In this document: one piece after another, positions 8,831 to 20,146 of the stretch | How the letters are laid out: the number at the start of each line of letters is the position of its first letter | Numbering within the stretch: the first letter of the stretch is position 1 | Source of the DNA: Erysipelotrichaceae bacterium | GTDB lineage: Bacteria; Bacillota_I; Bacilli_A; Erysipelotrichales; Erysipelotrichaceae | NCBI GenBank assembly: GCA_020026035.1 | Contig: JAHHRC010000001.1 | Coordinates: forward strand, 1-64,000 | DNA length: 64,000 nt | Direction of reading: 5' to 3' | Made by a program: the position numbers and the translations under genes | Notes under the pieces: generated by a model | The model's database searches: none | What the model was told of the DNA's origin: nothing | Seen by the model: the letters and a program-made list of their open reading frames with translations, nothing else

Positions 8831-9316
8831 CTACTTCTTAAGACGGGTGTACTTACGACCAATCTTGTCCTTTAAGTACGCAACCACTTCTTTTTCCTGT
8901 TTTGGATCAAAATGAATCACAACTGTATAGTTTTCATCACTTGCTTTTTGATCCTTCATCACCAAATACACATCAAAGGTCTTCTTCCCTTGTTTATAAT
9001 CATAATTTCTTACTTCACTCCAAGAAGAGAAACGGCCAAAGGACACAATTCCTTCCTCACCAATTCCATCTCTTGTAAGAAGATATAAGACAATCGCAAC
9101 CATCATAATCGCAAGACGAATGCCATCCATGACTGTCTGGTACATGAATAATGTCATAAAGGACATTAGACCAGCAATCGCAAACAACACTCGATTCGCC
9201 GACCACATACGATCTTTAATCACAACTTTCTTACGACAAGAGAAATACCCTTTCCCCATGAAGAAAGCCATTCCGGCAAAAATCACTAAGATGATTAGAT
9301 TCGACATTTCGCTCAT
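8831..9316 (-). CDS. Small membrane protein of unknown function, first gene of NAD operon
   Basis: I do not recognise this 161-residue protein with confidence; its layout recalls small proteins of the DUF5673 type. It has an N-terminal hydrophobic segment (about residues 5-20), two more around 40-85, and a soluble C-terminal part with GIVSFGRFSSWSEVRNYDY followed by alternating beta-like sequence and a basic end. The ATG at 9316 has AAGGA just upstream; an in-frame TTG at 9340 would add 8 residues but has no clear ribosome site. Being first in the operon, 8 bases from pncB, it could assist niacin uptake or regulation, but that is only position-based inference. Confidence 0.6.
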   Translation of the reverse strand: MSEMSNLIILVIFAGMAFFMGKGYFSCRKKVVIKDRMWSANRVLFAIAGLMSFMTLFMYQTVMDGIRLAIMMVAIVLYLLTRDGIGEEGIVSFGRFSSWSEVRNYDYKQGKKTFDVYLVMKDQKASDENYTVVIHFDPKQEKEVVAYLKDKIGRKYTRLKK

Positions 9317-9360
9317 ACAATCCTTCTTTCTAACGAACAACCTTTTATTTCGCTTGTTTT

Positions 9361-9369
9361 ATTATACCA
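9361..9369 (-). promoter_or_regulatory. Extended -10 promoter of the NAD operon
   Basis: The minus strand reads TGGTATAAT here (TGn plus a perfect -10), about 45 bases before the first start codon of the operon. The -35 is weak, as expected for an extended -10 promoter. Confidence 0.6.
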
Positions 9370-9405
9370 CGATGTTACAAACAATAAAAAACCAAATAAA
9401 CATGC

Positions 9406-9436
9406 AAAAAAGCGACAGTCACAAACCATCGCTTTT
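9406..9436 (-). terminator. Terminator of the hrcA-clpB operon
   Basis: The stem AAAAGCGA / TCGCTTTT with a 13-base loop lies just after the clpB stop codon. On the minus strand it is followed by a run of six T. Confidence 0.8.
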
Positions 9437-9441
9437 CTTCA

Positions 9442-11997
9442 CTATTGAATGCGAATGATGTAATCATCCGCAGTTGCGTCGACAACTAATGTCTTATGTT
9501 CTAAGTTCACTTCTTCCAAAATCGTTCTTGCAAGTAATGTTTCAATATTACGTTGAATATGACGCTTCATTGGACGGGCACCAAAGGTTGGATCAACACC
9601 GTATTCAATGATACGCTTCTTCGCTGCATCGGTTACTTCAAGATTGATTTCCTTGTCACTTAAACGATTCTTCAATTGATTCAAGAACTTATCAGCAATC
9701 TGACCTAGAATCTCATCGCCTAAGGCATTAAAGATCACCACTTCATCAATACGATTGATAAATTCTGGCTTAAAGAAATTCTTCACTTCTTGTTCGTAGT
9801 GCGCATTTCTTACATCCTTGTCTTCTTCAAAGGCATAGGCAGAGCCTAAATTACTTGTCATGATAATAATCGTGTTCTTAAAATCAACGACAACACCCTT
9901 TGAATCGGTAATACGTCCATCATCTAAGATCTGCAATAAGATGTTAAATACATCCGGATGTGCTTTTTCAACTTCATCTAATAGCACAATTGAATATGGA
10001 TGACGGCGTACTTGTTCGGTCAGCTGTCCACCTTCTTCATAGCCAACATATCCTGGAGGCGCTCCAACCAAACGAGACACAGCAAACTTCTCCATGTACT
10101 CACTCATGTCAATACGAACAATGTTTGTTTCATCATCGAACAATTGTTGGGCAAGTGCTTTCGCTACTTCCGTTTTACCAACACCGGTAGGTCCTAAGAA
10201 TAGGAAGCTACCAAGTGGACGATTTTCATCTTGAATCTGTGCTTTGGAACGAATGATCGCATCACTTACAAACCGTAACGCCTCCTCTTGTCCCATGACC
10301 CGATTTCGTAAAGCGTTTGGAAGATTCAAAATCTTATCGCGTTCGGTACGATTCAAGTTTGCCACATCAATATGTGTCCATCTTGATACAATCGTCGCAA
10401 TCGCATTGGCATCGACCACTTCAGAAATCATCGTATCTTGTTTCTCAATAGCTTCCGCTTCTTCAATCTTACGAACAAGACCTGGAATCGTTGCATACTT
10501 CAGCTTCGCAGCTTCTTCGTAGTTGGCATCGTTTTGTGCTTGTGTCAAAGCTAAACGAGCACTTTCCAACTCTTCCTTATAGGCTTTCACGGCATCTAAG
10601 TCTTTCTTTTCCTTTTGCCACTGATCAAACTTTTGACTCTTTTCTTCATTCAAGTCCGCAAGTTCCTTTTCAATGATTGCCTTACGTTCTAAGGTTTTTG
10701 GATCTTTGTCTTCCTTCAAGGACGTTTCTTCAATTTGTAACGTCATAATCTTCCGGTTCAACTCATCCAATTCCTTTGGCATCGAATCCATTTCGACACG
10801 AATCGTCGCACACGCTTCATCGATTAAGTCAATCGCCTTATCTGGTAAGAAACGATCGGTAATATAGCGATTACTCAACGTTGCGGCTGCGATAATCGCA
10901 TCGTCTTTGATTTTTACTCCGTGATGCGATTCAAAACGATCTTTCAATCCACGAAGAATGGAAATCGTATCTTCTACCGTTGGCTCTTCGACCATAATCT
11001 TTTGGAATCGACGTTCAAGTGCACGGTCTTTTTCAATGTATTGACGATATTCATCAAAGGTCGTAGCCCCAATACACTTTAGTTCACCACGTGCTAACAT
11101 TGGCTTTAGCATATTAGCCGCATCCATGGACCCTTCGGTTTTCCCAGCACCTACTAAGTTATGAATTTCATCAATGAAGAGAATGATGTTTCCATCGGCT
11201 TTCTTCACTTCTTTTAAAACACCCTTCAACCGTTCTTCGAATTCGCCACGATACTTCGCTCCGGCAATCAAAGAACCCATATCTAATTCCACCAAGCGCT
11301 TGTCTTTTAAGCCAAGTGGGACATCGCCTTCCATAATACGCCAAGCAAGTCCTTCAACAATGGCTGTTTTACCAACACCTGGTTCCCCGATTAAGACCGG
11401 GTTATTTTTTGTTTTACGGGAAAGAATTTCAACCACACGACGAATCTCTTCATCACGGCCAATGACCGGGTCGATCTTTCCATCTTTTACATCTTGGACT
11501 AAATCATGTCCATATTTCTTCAATGCGTCTAATTGACTTTCATTTGTTTTTTCATCCATTCTCATATCACCTCTTCGCTCTTCTTCAGCCTCATATACAG
11601 CCTTCGAAGAGATCTTAAACTCTTTCTTTAACGCTTCAATTACACTTGCCTGCGTTTGCAAAAGTCCAATCAAAAGAGCAGCAGAACTCATATACGTATC
11701 TTCATGTTGATTCATGTAATCAAGCGCCTTGTTATATGCATCACTCACATAACGCGATAGCATTGGTTGCATTTTTGTTGATGTCTTTGGAAGCTTTGTT
11801 TGATAGCTATTTACAACTTGTAACATGTCTTGTTTGTTCACATGTAAGCGATCAAAGATTCCATCTAAAACATCCACCTCTAGCATTGCAATAAGTATAT
11901 GCTCTGCACTGATTTCACTGTTATTTGCATCATTTGCAAGTTGTACAGCGCGCATTAAGATGCGCTGTAACTGTTCCGTCATCTTTTCAATATCCAT
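9442..11997 (-). CDS. clpB: ATP-dependent disaggregase ClpB
   Basis: ClpB is a hexameric AAA+ machine that pulls aggregated proteins apart together with DnaK, DnaJ and GrpE. At 851 residues it is full length: an N domain (1-145), first AAA+ module with [10 protein letters not shown], a coiled-coil middle domain (about 395-520) and a second AAA+ module with [10 protein letters not shown] and arginine-finger segments. The ATG at 11997 has AGGTGG upstream. It follows dnaJ by 51 bases with no promoter or terminator visible, so it is probably the last gene of the hrcA operon and under HrcA control. No CtsR-type heptad repeat was seen in front of it. Confidence 0.96.
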   Translation of the reverse strand: MDIEKMTEQLQRILMRAVQLANDANNSEISAEHILIAMLEVDVLDGIFDRLHVNKQDMLQVVNSYQTKLPKTSTKMQPMLSRYVSDAYNKALDYMNQHEDTYMSSAALLIGLLQTQASVIEALKKEFKISSKAVYEAEEERRGDMRMDEKTNESQLDALKKYGHDLVQDVKDGKIDPVIGRDEEIRRVVEILSRKTKNNPVLIGEPGVGKTAIVEGLAWRIMEGDVPLGLKDKRLVELDMGSLIAGAKYRGEFEERLKGVLKEVKKADGNIILFIDEIHNLVGAGKTEGSMDAANMLKPMLARGELKCIGATTFDEYRQYIEKDRALERRFQKIMVEEPTVEDTISILRGLKDRFESHHGVKIKDDAIIAAATLSNRYITDRFLPDKAIDLIDEACATIRVEMDSMPKELDELNRKIMTLQIEETSLKEDKDPKTLERKAIIEKELADLNEEKSQKFDQWQKEKKDLDAVKAYKEELESARLALTQAQNDANYEEAAKLKYATIPGLVRKIEEAEAIEKQDTMISEVVDANAIATIVSRWTHIDVANLNRTERDKILNLPNALRNRVMGQEEALRFVSDAIIRSKAQIQDENRPLGSFLFLGPTGVGKTEVAKALAQQLFDDETNIVRIDMSEYMEKFAVSRLVGAPPGYVGYEEGGQLTEQVRRHPYSIVLLDEVEKAHPDVFNILLQILDDGRITDSKGVVVDFKNTIIIMTSNLGSAYAFEEDKDVRNAHYEQEVKNFFKPEFINRIDEVVIFNALGDEILGQIADKFLNQLKNRLSDKEINLEVTDAAKKRIIEYGVDPTFGARPMKRHIQRNIETLLARTILEEVNLEHKTLVVDATADDYIIRIQ

Positions 11998-12048
11998 ATG
12001 ATTTCCACCTGCCTTTCAAAGAAATTTTATAAAACTGGATTGTAATCA

Positions 12049-13188
12049 CTAACTCTTAAATGCCTTCTTAAAGCGATCCCAGATATTTTCTTTGTGGGAT
12101 TCACCTTGTAATTCCTGAAGTTGTTTGTAGAGTTCTTTTTCCTTCGCTGTTAAGGATTGATCCACTTGAATACGAACGGTACAAAGTTGGTCACCCTTCT
12201 TGTTTGTACGAAGTTGGGTAGCCCCTTGTCCTTTCAACCGAAGTGTCGTTCCTTCTTGTGTTCCAGCTGGAATCTTCATCGTAACTTCACCATGAATCGT
12301 TGGAACATCAACACTTGTGCCAAGCGTTGCGTCAACGGCCGTTACAGGAATATCTAATAGAATGTTGTTGTCAACACGCTTGAACTTTGGATGTGGCAAG
12401 ACGTTGATTTCTAAGAATAGATCGCCATTTGGTCCACCATTCACACCACGCATACCCTTGCCACTTACACGCATCGATTGACCGGATTGAATGCCTGCTG
12501 GAATTTCAACATCGATTGTGACACGCTTTTTCTCATAGCCTAAACCATGACACTTATCACATGGTTTCTTCACGTATTTTCCACTACCACGACACTCAGG
12601 ACATACGGATTGGGATTGGAAGACACCAAGTGGTGTACGTTGTTGGGTCACAACTTGTCCACTTCCCTTACAGGTTGGACATGTTTCTATATCACTGCTT
12701 GAGAATGCCCCAGAACCATGACATCTTGTACATGTTTCTTCGACATCTAATTGCAAGGATTCGGTCTTTCCAAAACATGCGTCCATAAAGGAAATATCAA
12801 GTCGCATGTAACGGTCTTCGCCTTTTCTTGGAGCGTTTGTTTGACGTCTTCCAAATCCGCCTCCCATACTGCCACCAAAGAAGCCATTGAGAATATCTCC
12901 AAGGTCATCAAATCCACCTTGGAATCCACCAAAGCCACCAAAGCCTTGGCCTGCCTGTGATCCATCCATACCTGCAAAACCAAATTGGTCATAGGTTGCA
13001 CGTTTGTTTTCATCACTTAGCACTTCATACGCTTCGTTAATTTCCTTGAATTTTTCTTCCGCCCCTGGATCTTTGTTTACATCCGGGTGGTATTTCTTAG
13101 CAAGAGAACGATAGGCCTTCTTAAGTTCGCTTTGGGACGCACTTTTGGAAACACCTAACACCTCATAATAGTCTCTTTTTTCAGCCAT
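12049..13188 (-). CDS. dnaJ: Co-chaperone DnaJ
   Basis: DnaJ (Hsp40) delivers unfolded clients to DnaK and stimulates its ATPase. The 379-residue chain has a J domain with the HPD tripeptide in [10 protein letters not shown], a Gly/Phe-rich linker (about 75-115), four CxxCxGxG-type zinc motifs ([32 protein letters not shown]) and the C-terminal substrate-binding domains. It is a type I DnaJ. It lies 119 bases downstream of dnaK, a gap holding two hairpins that may set the DnaK:DnaJ ratio. Confidence 0.97.
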   Translation of the reverse strand: MAEKRDYYEVLGVSKSASQSELKKAYRSLAKKYHPDVNKDPGAEEKFKEINEAYEVLSDENKRATYDQFGFAGMDGSQAGQGFGGFGGFQGGFDDLGDILNGFFGGSMGGGFGRRQTNAPRKGEDRYMRLDISFMDACFGKTESLQLDVEETCTRCHGSGAFSSSDIETCPTCKGSGQVVTQQRTPLGVFQSQSVCPECRGSGKYVKKPCDKCHGLGYEKKRVTIDVEIPAGIQSGQSMRVSGKGMRGVNGGPNGDLFLEINVLPHPKFKRVDNNILLDIPVTAVDATLGTSVDVPTIHGEVTMKIPAGTQEGTTLRLKGQGATQLRTNKKGDQLCTVRIQVDQSLTAKEKELYKQLQELQGESHKENIWDRFKKAFKS

Positions 13189-13249
13189 ATCTTTTGCCTC
13201 TTTCTATCGTCTATACAAAGTTATTCGTGTTGTTATCTAACAATACTAG

Positions 13250-13277
13250 AAGCTGCAAAGGTTTCCCCCTGCAGCTT
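13250..13277 (-). terminator. Hairpin between dnaK and dnaJ (attenuator or processing site)
   Basis: The stem AAGCTGCA / TGCAGCTT with a 12-base loop lies in the dnaK-dnaJ gap. On the minus strand it is not followed by a T-run, so it is more likely a partial terminator, mRNA stabiliser or cleavage site than a full stop. Forms of this are known in other dnaK operons. Confidence 0.4.
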
Positions 13278-13293
13278 TTGGTTTTTGCAATTC

Positions 13294-15683
<2,390 letters not shown>

Positions 15684-15691
<8 letters not shown>

Positions 15692-16715
15692 TGCCAATAC
15701 CGCCTCCTGATTTATACATCTTTTCAATCAATCGTGCTGCATAGTCGACCATCGAGATCACTCGTTGGTAATTCATTCGACTCGGTCCAACAACCATCAA
15801 TTGTCCTTGTTGGTCATCGCCGATATGGAATGTACTTTTCACAACCGCAACATCATTGATCCACGTTAGTTGCGCACCTTGTTCGGTACGAACAGCGACT
15901 GCTTTTTCATCGTTTGAAATATCTCTCCAAACCGTAGGATCTTCAAGCAAGGTCATCATTGACCGTAGCTTTTCAATATCCGCAAACTCAGGTTGATACA
16001 ACATCCGATCTTTTCCACTAAAGTACACATTGTCACTTGCAAACTTTACGAAGGCTTGTACAAAGGCTGTAAACAATACATCATGCTTTTGCACAACTGC
16101 CGCAAGTTCTGGTTCGATTTCCTTCATGCGTTGCGGTAATTCACTAATCACCGCATGTTTCAATCGTTCATTCAAAACGTTACAACAACTTTCGATATCT
16201 TGTAGTGTGACTGTTTGGTCAAAATGGAACTTTCGCGTTTCCGTATGCCCGGTGTTTGTAATAAAGATACAAACGGCATTGCAGTCATCAATCGGAAACA
16301 GTTTGATATGTTCTAGTGTTTGCCTAGACGCATCCGGCCCGATTGCACCGGTAGTCATGTTTGTCATCTCCGATATAATTTGGCAACTCTGACGAACTGC
16401 CTCTTCGATATTCAAATTCGAAAGATCGAAGGCATCCTTGATGGCAATTTCCATCTTCGTGTCTAAGCACGAATCATGAAGTAAATTCTCGCAATAGAAC
16501 TTATAGCCATCGGTACTAGGAATACGACCAGATGACGTATGTGTCTTTTCGAGATACCCCAACTCTTCAAGTACTTGCATATCGTTACGAATGGTCGCAC
16601 TTGAATATGGAACGTGATACTTTTGCTTCAGCGTTTTTGATCCAACAGGCTCGGCTGTTTGAATATATTCTTCAACAATCGCCCGAAAGATTGAAATCCT
16701 TCTTGGTGTAAGCAT
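15684..16715 (-). CDS. hrcA: Heat-inducible transcription repressor HrcA
   Basis: HrcA binds CIRCE operators and represses chaperone operons until misfolded protein titrates GroEL. The ATG at 16715 gives 343 residues, the normal size, and is preceded by the strong site AAAGGAGGTGA. The N-terminal winged helix contains PVGSKTLKQKYHVPYSSATIRNDM, a family hallmark, followed by YLEKTHTSSGRIPSTDGY; a GAF-like middle region follows. A longer open frame to 16880 runs through the operator and promoter and is not used. Two CIRCE-like sites upstream indicate autoregulation. Confidence 0.96.
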
Positions 16716-16729
16716 GTTGGTCACCTCCT

Positions 16730-16876
16730 TTAGCAATCTACCTCCATGACTGCTAACAGTATAGTCCATACCATTAGCACTGTCAATGCTAGAGTGATAA
16801 ATTGTTGCAAGATTCCAATAAAATAAAACATCCAACCAAATACAAAAACACCGATAATCAACACACTTTTCAACAT
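16730..16876 (-). CDS. Possible 48-residue hydrophobic peptide upstream of hrcA
   Basis: This short frame encodes MLKSVLIIGVFVFG and onward, nearly all hydrophobic, enough for two membrane helices. Its stop codon TAA abuts the hrcA ribosome site, a coupling-like arrangement. Against it: the ribosome site is poor (AGGT 13 bases away), and the hrcA promoter and one CIRCE lie inside the frame. It is either a small heat-shock membrane peptide or a chance product of T-rich regulatory DNA. I lean slightly to chance. Confidence 0.25.
   Translation of the reverse strand: MLKSVLIIGVFVFGWMFYFIGILQQFITLALTVLMVWTILLAVMEVDC
16758..16786 (-). promoter_or_regulatory. Sigma-A promoter of the hrcA operon
   Basis: On the minus strand TTGACA (16781-16786) is followed after exactly 17 bases by TATACT (16758-16763). 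The -35 overlaps the CIRCE element at 16774-16800, so HrcA binding would block RNA polymerase. Confidence 0.85.
16774..16800. promoter_or_regulatory. CIRCE operator 1 (HrcA site)
   Basis: The arms are TTAGCACTG and GAGTGATAA separated by 9 bases, against the consensus TTAGCACTC-N9-GAGTGCTAA (two mismatches). The spacing is exact and the site covers the -35 of the hrcA promoter. Confidence 0.85.
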
Positions 16877-16908
16877 ACAAAATCGAGTACCTAACGCTAA
16901 TAAAAAAA

Positions 16909-16935
16909 TTAGCACTCTACCACTTAAAGTGCTAA
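16909..16935. promoter_or_regulatory. CIRCE operator 2 (HrcA site)
   Basis: The arms are TTAGCACTC and AAGTGCTAA separated by 9 bases, one mismatch from consensus, so this is the better of the two sites. It lies 135 bases upstream of site 1, just after the coaD terminator. A possible overlapping promoter on the minus strand is TTAGCA, 18 bases, TGC-TAATTT. Confidence 0.9.
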
Positions 16936-16938
16936 AAA

Positions 16939-16964
16939 GAGAAAAAGAGCGCATCCAAACGCTC
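16939..16964 (-). terminator. Terminator of the ftsW-rsmD-coaD operon
   Basis: On the minus strand GAGCG and CGCTC form a short GC-rich stem followed by TTTTTCTC, immediately after the coaD stop codon. Confidence 0.6.
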
Positions 16965-16967
16965 CCC

Positions 16968-17462
16968 TTATCGATGGAATTCTACCATCTTATCTTCTAC
17001 TTCTTTGACAATCACACTTGGTAAGAAGGCTTTGATATCCCCCTTGTTCAAGGCAATCTCTTTGACAACCGAACTACTCAAGAAGGAATACTTTGGTTTC
17101 GCAATTAAGAATAAGGTTTCAATCTCATGATTTAACATAAGATTCGCCGTTGCTTGTTGCAACTCATATTCATAATCGGATACGGCACGAATACCACGAA
17201 TAATCGCATTCGCACCGACCTTCTTTGCATAATCAACCGTTAGACCACTACCAATAACAACCGATACATTGTTTACACCTTCTAAACTTTCAATCGATTC
17301 TTCAATCATCCGCTTTCGATCTTCTACAGAAAACGCACAGGTCTTTCTAGGATTATGCATAATCATCACAACCACTTCATCAAACATTCGACTTGCACGT
17401 TCAATGATATCTAAATGTCCTAAGGTAATTGGATCAAAGGACCCTGGATAACAAGCTTTCAT
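16968..17462 (-). CDS. coaD: Phosphopantetheine adenylyltransferase
   Basis: CoaD makes dephospho-CoA from 4'-phosphopantetheine and ATP, the fourth step of CoA synthesis; the last step, CoaE, is also in this window. The 164-residue chain has the nucleotidyltransferase motif YPGSFDPITLGHLDII at the N terminus and RGIRAVSDYEYE, the binding segment for the phosphate. It lies 2 bases after rsmD. Confidence 0.96.
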   Translation of the reverse strand: MKACYPGSFDPITLGHLDIIERASRMFDEVVVMIMHNPRKTCAFSVEDRKRMIEESIESLEGVNNVSVVIGSGLTVDYAKKVGANAIIRGIRAVSDYEYELQQATANLMLNHEIETLFLIAKPKYSFLSSSVVKEIALNKGDIKAFLPSVIVKEVEDKMVEFHR

Positions 17463-17464
17463 AA

Positions 17465-18022
17465 CTAATCATTCTTCTTTCTATAATAGGTAACCTTACT
17501 AATGCCATATGTCGCAACTTTTACCATTGTAAGATCTGCCACTTCTTCATCATATACATCTTCTTTTAACGATTCGACAATCACCACTGCCCCATCGTTC
17601 AATAAATCAAGCTCACAAAGCTTCTTCATGACTTTCTGATTCTTTTCTTTTGCGTATGGTGGATCTAAATATACTAAATCAAACTTCATATCTTTCTTGC
17701 TTAATAGATTCAAAAGCTTCATATCACTGACCGCATACACCTTACAGCGATCTTCCACCTTCAACTTATTCACATTACTCAAAATCACTTTATACGCATC
17801 ACGACTCATATCATTCAATACCGCAAACCTACAGCCTCGACTCAACGCCTCTAAGCCAACCGCTCCACTTCCTGCATATACATCTAAGAAGTTTCCACCG
17901 TCAAAGAAGCCACCAAGACTTGAAAACACAGCTTCTCTTACTTTATCTAACGTTGGTCTTGTGTTTGTTCCTTTTAAGGTTTCTAGCTTTCTAGAACCAA
18001 ACTCACCTGCTACGATTCTCAT
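17465..18022 (-). CDS. rsmD: 16S rRNA (guanine966-N2)-methyltransferase RsmD
   Basis: RsmD methylates G966 of 16S rRNA using SAM. The 185-residue chain shows the SAM motif FLDVYAGSGAVGLEALSRG and the catalytic DPPY in LVYLDPPYAKE. The N terminus MRIVAGEFGSRKLETLKG is typical. It overlaps ftsW by 4 bases and is followed directly by coaD, the common Firmicute arrangement. Confidence 0.95.
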   Translation of the reverse strand: MRIVAGEFGSRKLETLKGTNTRPTLDKVREAVFSSLGGFFDGGNFLDVYAGSGAVGLEALSRGCRFAVLNDMSRDAYKVILSNVNKLKVEDRCKVYAVSDMKLLNLLSKKDMKFDLVYLDPPYAKEKNQKVMKKLCELDLLNDGAVVIVESLKEDVYDEEVADLTMVKVATYGISKVTYYRKKND

Positions 18023-19302
18023 ACAATCTCTCCATTTTTATATTGCCGAATAACGGCTTGGGCAATTCCAATCGCAATCATCGTTGATAATAACGATGTA
18101 CCACCAGAAGAAATCATCAATAACGGAATCCCCGTCAAAGGAACCGCCGCTGTTACACCACCTACATTAAACACAAAGTGAATCGCAATATAGGAAGCCG
18201 TTCCAACAAGAATCATTCTTCCCTTTTCATTCTTCATCTTCGCCGCATACGAATACAACCGATACACCAGTGTTGCATACAATAGGAAGATACAGAAGAA
18301 GCCAACAAAGCCAACTTCTTCAACGGTAATTGCAAGAATAAAGTCCGTTGTACGTGCTGGGAATACGTAATACTTCGACAATGACTTTCCATAGCCACTA
18401 CCAATCAACCCACCACGGGCTTGGGCAATCAAAGAGTTTGCAATGTGCATCGAGTCTTTAAACATATCCCCAAACGGCAAAGCACACGATTCAAAGCGTG
18501 CCATCTGGTAAGGCTTTAACCGTCCTAAGTTTACAACGAATCCAACACCCCAAGGTGTCGATAATATGTATCCTGCAATAAAGGCAAAGATGGCAAGAAT
18601 GGCCAACGACTTTTGCCAAAAGACAAGCAATGGATGATCTGGCACAAACAAACATGCTAAGGCAATCAAACAAAGAACCATCATCGACCCAAAGTCAGAC
18701 TGCGCAAACAAGATAATGCCCGCAAAAATAACAATGATCAAAAGTGGTGTTGAAACATACTTCAAACGAATCATCATCCGCTCTTTAAAGCTATCGGTTG
18801 TATAGTAGCGTCTAGGAACTGGCGCTTTGCGATCTCCTAAGTTCGCTGCCATCACTAGAATTGTCATAACTTTCGCAAACTCGGATGGTTGAATCGAAAA
18901 GCTACCAAAATAAATCCATGCCTTCGCCCCCGCATTTGCAGTAAACATCAAAGGGACTATCAATAGAAAGATTTGCGCCCATACAAGCTTCAAAAACAAA
19001 TCCGTCGATAAAAATCGTAAGGTAAAAAAGCGTTCCATAAGCTTCAAAGCTACAATTCCAATCAATGCCATGAAGGATTGTTTAAACAACACATTCGTAA
19101 CACCAATTTCTTGAATCGAGGCCGATACATTCATTGAGGCACTCATAACCGCAAAAATTCCAATCACCGCAATCACAATGGTCACAATCTGAATCGTCGC
19201 ATCACAGCCATTTGGCAATAAGAAGTTTTGTAAATTCCATTTTTGTTTCTGTCGTCGAGCAGGTCTTTTCCCTACCGAAACTTGTTTTCTTCGTCTATTC
19301 AT
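18019..19302 (-). CDS. ftsW: Peptidoglycan glycosyltransferase FtsW (SEDS family)
   Basis: FtsW polymerises lipid II glycan strands at the division septum with a partner class B PBP. The 427-residue chain starts with a basic cytoplasmic segment of about 30 residues and then has about ten membrane helices; the SEDS signature is the VPLTGIPLLMISSGGTSLL stretch near the C terminus. The neighbourhood with rsmD and coaD matches the ftsW region of Bacillus and supports FtsW over RodA or SpoVE. The start codon lies in the 3' arm of a hairpin and has no nearby ribosome site, described separately. Confidence 0.88.
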   Translation of the reverse strand: MNRRRKQVSVGKRPARRQKQKWNLQNFLLPNGCDATIQIVTIVIAVIGIFAVMSASMNVSASIQEIGVTNVLFKQSFMALIGIVALKLMERFFTLRFLSTDLFLKLVWAQIFLLIVPLMFTANAGAKAWIYFGSFSIQPSEFAKVMTILVMAANLGDRKAPVPRRYYTTDSFKERMMIRLKYVSTPLLIIVIFAGIILFAQSDFGSMMVLCLIALACLFVPDHPLLVFWQKSLAILAIFAFIAGYILSTPWGVGFVVNLGRLKPYQMARFESCALPFGDMFKDSMHIANSLIAQARGGLIGSGYGKSLSKYYVFPARTTDFILAITVEEVGFVGFFCIFLLYATLVYRLYSYAAKMKNEKGRMILVGTASYIAIHFVFNVGGVTAAVPLTGIPLLMISSGGTSLLSTMIAIGIAQAVIRQYKNGEIV

Positions 19303-19320
19303 GTTGTTAGTTTACAACAT
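19301..19320 (-). promoter_or_regulatory. Hairpin covering the ftsW start codon
   Basis: On the minus strand ATGTTGT and ACAACAT form a perfect 7-bp stem with a 6-base loop, and the last bases of the 3' arm are the ftsW ATG. The nearest ribosome-site-like sequence, GAAGGA, is just before the 5' arm, about 18 bases from the ATG. Folding would both hide the start codon and bring the two closer, so it may regulate translation. Confidence 0.45.
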
Positions 19321-19400
19321 TCCTTCACATTAGAAAAGGCACATAAAATACACGTTTCCAAACTATTTCAAATTGAAAACGCATTCAAAGGCATTCTTTT

Positions 19401-19429
19401 TTGACTTATGCTTTGTTCTTGCTTAATAT
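19401..19429 (+). promoter_or_regulatory. Promoter of def
   Basis: TTGACT (19401-19406), a 17-base spacer and TAATAT (19424-19429) precede the def start by 17 bases. Confidence 0.75.
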
Positions 19430-19445
19430 AGTCATGAGGTAAAGT

Positions 19446-20012
19446 ATGTTAATCAATAATAAGACAATTATCAAAGACAATGATCCATTGATCAGACGTA
19501 AAAGTGAAAAAGTCGCTCTTCCTTTATCAAATGAAGACGAAACTCTTTTAAGAGAAATGTATGAATATGTAAAAAACTCAACCGATGAAGAACTTGCAAA
19601 GAAGCTAGACCTTCGTCCAGCGGTTGGCCTATCTGCCATTCAAGTTGGTGTTCCAAAGCAACTAACCGCCATCATCTTGCATGACTTAGACGCAAACGGA
19701 AATGAAATCGTAACGGAATACATGCTTGCAAATCCACGCATCGTATCAAAGTCCGTACAACCTGCCTACTTACAAACCGGTGAAGGTTGTCTATCGGTTG
19801 ATCAAGACCACCAAGGATTTGTCGTACGCCATGCCCGTGTTACAGTCAAAGGCTATGACTTAATCCAAGACAAAGAAATTACCATTCGTGCCCGTGGCTA
19901 TTTAGCGATTGTATTACAGCACGAACTCGACCACTTCGATGGAACCTTGTTCTACGATCACATTGATCCAAAACAACCATATCCATTGATTCGTGACGCA
20001 ATGGTCATTTAA
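19446..20012 (+). CDS. def: Peptide deformylase
   Basis: The enzyme removes the formyl group from nascent N-terminal methionine. The 188-residue chain has the three motifs of the metalloprotease: GLSAIQVG (a variant of GxGxAAxQ), GEGCLSV with the metal-binding Cys, and QHELDHFDG with the HExxH-type ligands. The size and inserted N-terminal region fit the Gram-positive type 2 enzyme. GAGGT at 19436 precedes the ATG. It has its own promoter and diverges from ftsW. Confidence 0.95.
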   Translation: MLINNKTIIKDNDPLIRRKSEKVALPLSNEDETLLREMYEYVKNSTDEELAKKLDLRPAVGLSAIQVGVPKQLTAIILHDLDANGNEIVTEYMLANPRIVSKSVQPAYLQTGEGCLSVDQDHQGFVVRHARVTVKGYDLIQDKEITIRARGYLAIVLQHELDHFDGTLFYDHIDPKQPYPLIRDAMVI

Positions 20013-20036
20013 CAACAATTTTGCGAATACTATGTA

Positions 20037-20099
20037 ATTGATGCTTGTACAACGTGATTCGTGTTATAATCCTAGTACAGGATACAGCATCAATTTTTA
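20037..20099 (+). terminator. Long hairpin between def and rnjA, enclosing a promoter
   Basis: The arms ATTGATGCT-TGTAC (20037-20050) and GTACA-AGCATCAAT (20075-20094, with a 6-base bulge) are complementary over 14 bases and are followed by TTTTATTT. It resembles a terminator for def, but the 24-base loop contains the -10 of the rnjA promoter. Confidence 0.5.
20063..20070 (+). promoter_or_regulatory. Extended -10 promoter of rnjA
   Basis: TGTTATAAT fits TGn plus a perfect -10. Transcription would start near 20077, leaving a leader of about 70 bases. It lies inside the loop of the hairpin at 20037-20099. Confidence 0.6.
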
Positions 20100-20146
20100 T
20101 TTGCTCGTACAAAACAATCTAATGAATAAAGAGGTAACCTATAATT

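Noticed and set aside
11998..12048. CtsR operator before clpB
   Set aside because: I looked for the tandem GGTCAAA-type heptads and saw none in this short gap.
16716..16880. Longer open frame for HrcA starting at 16880
   Set aside because: It would translate through the CIRCE and promoter; the ATG at 16715 has a perfect ribosome site and gives the normal length.
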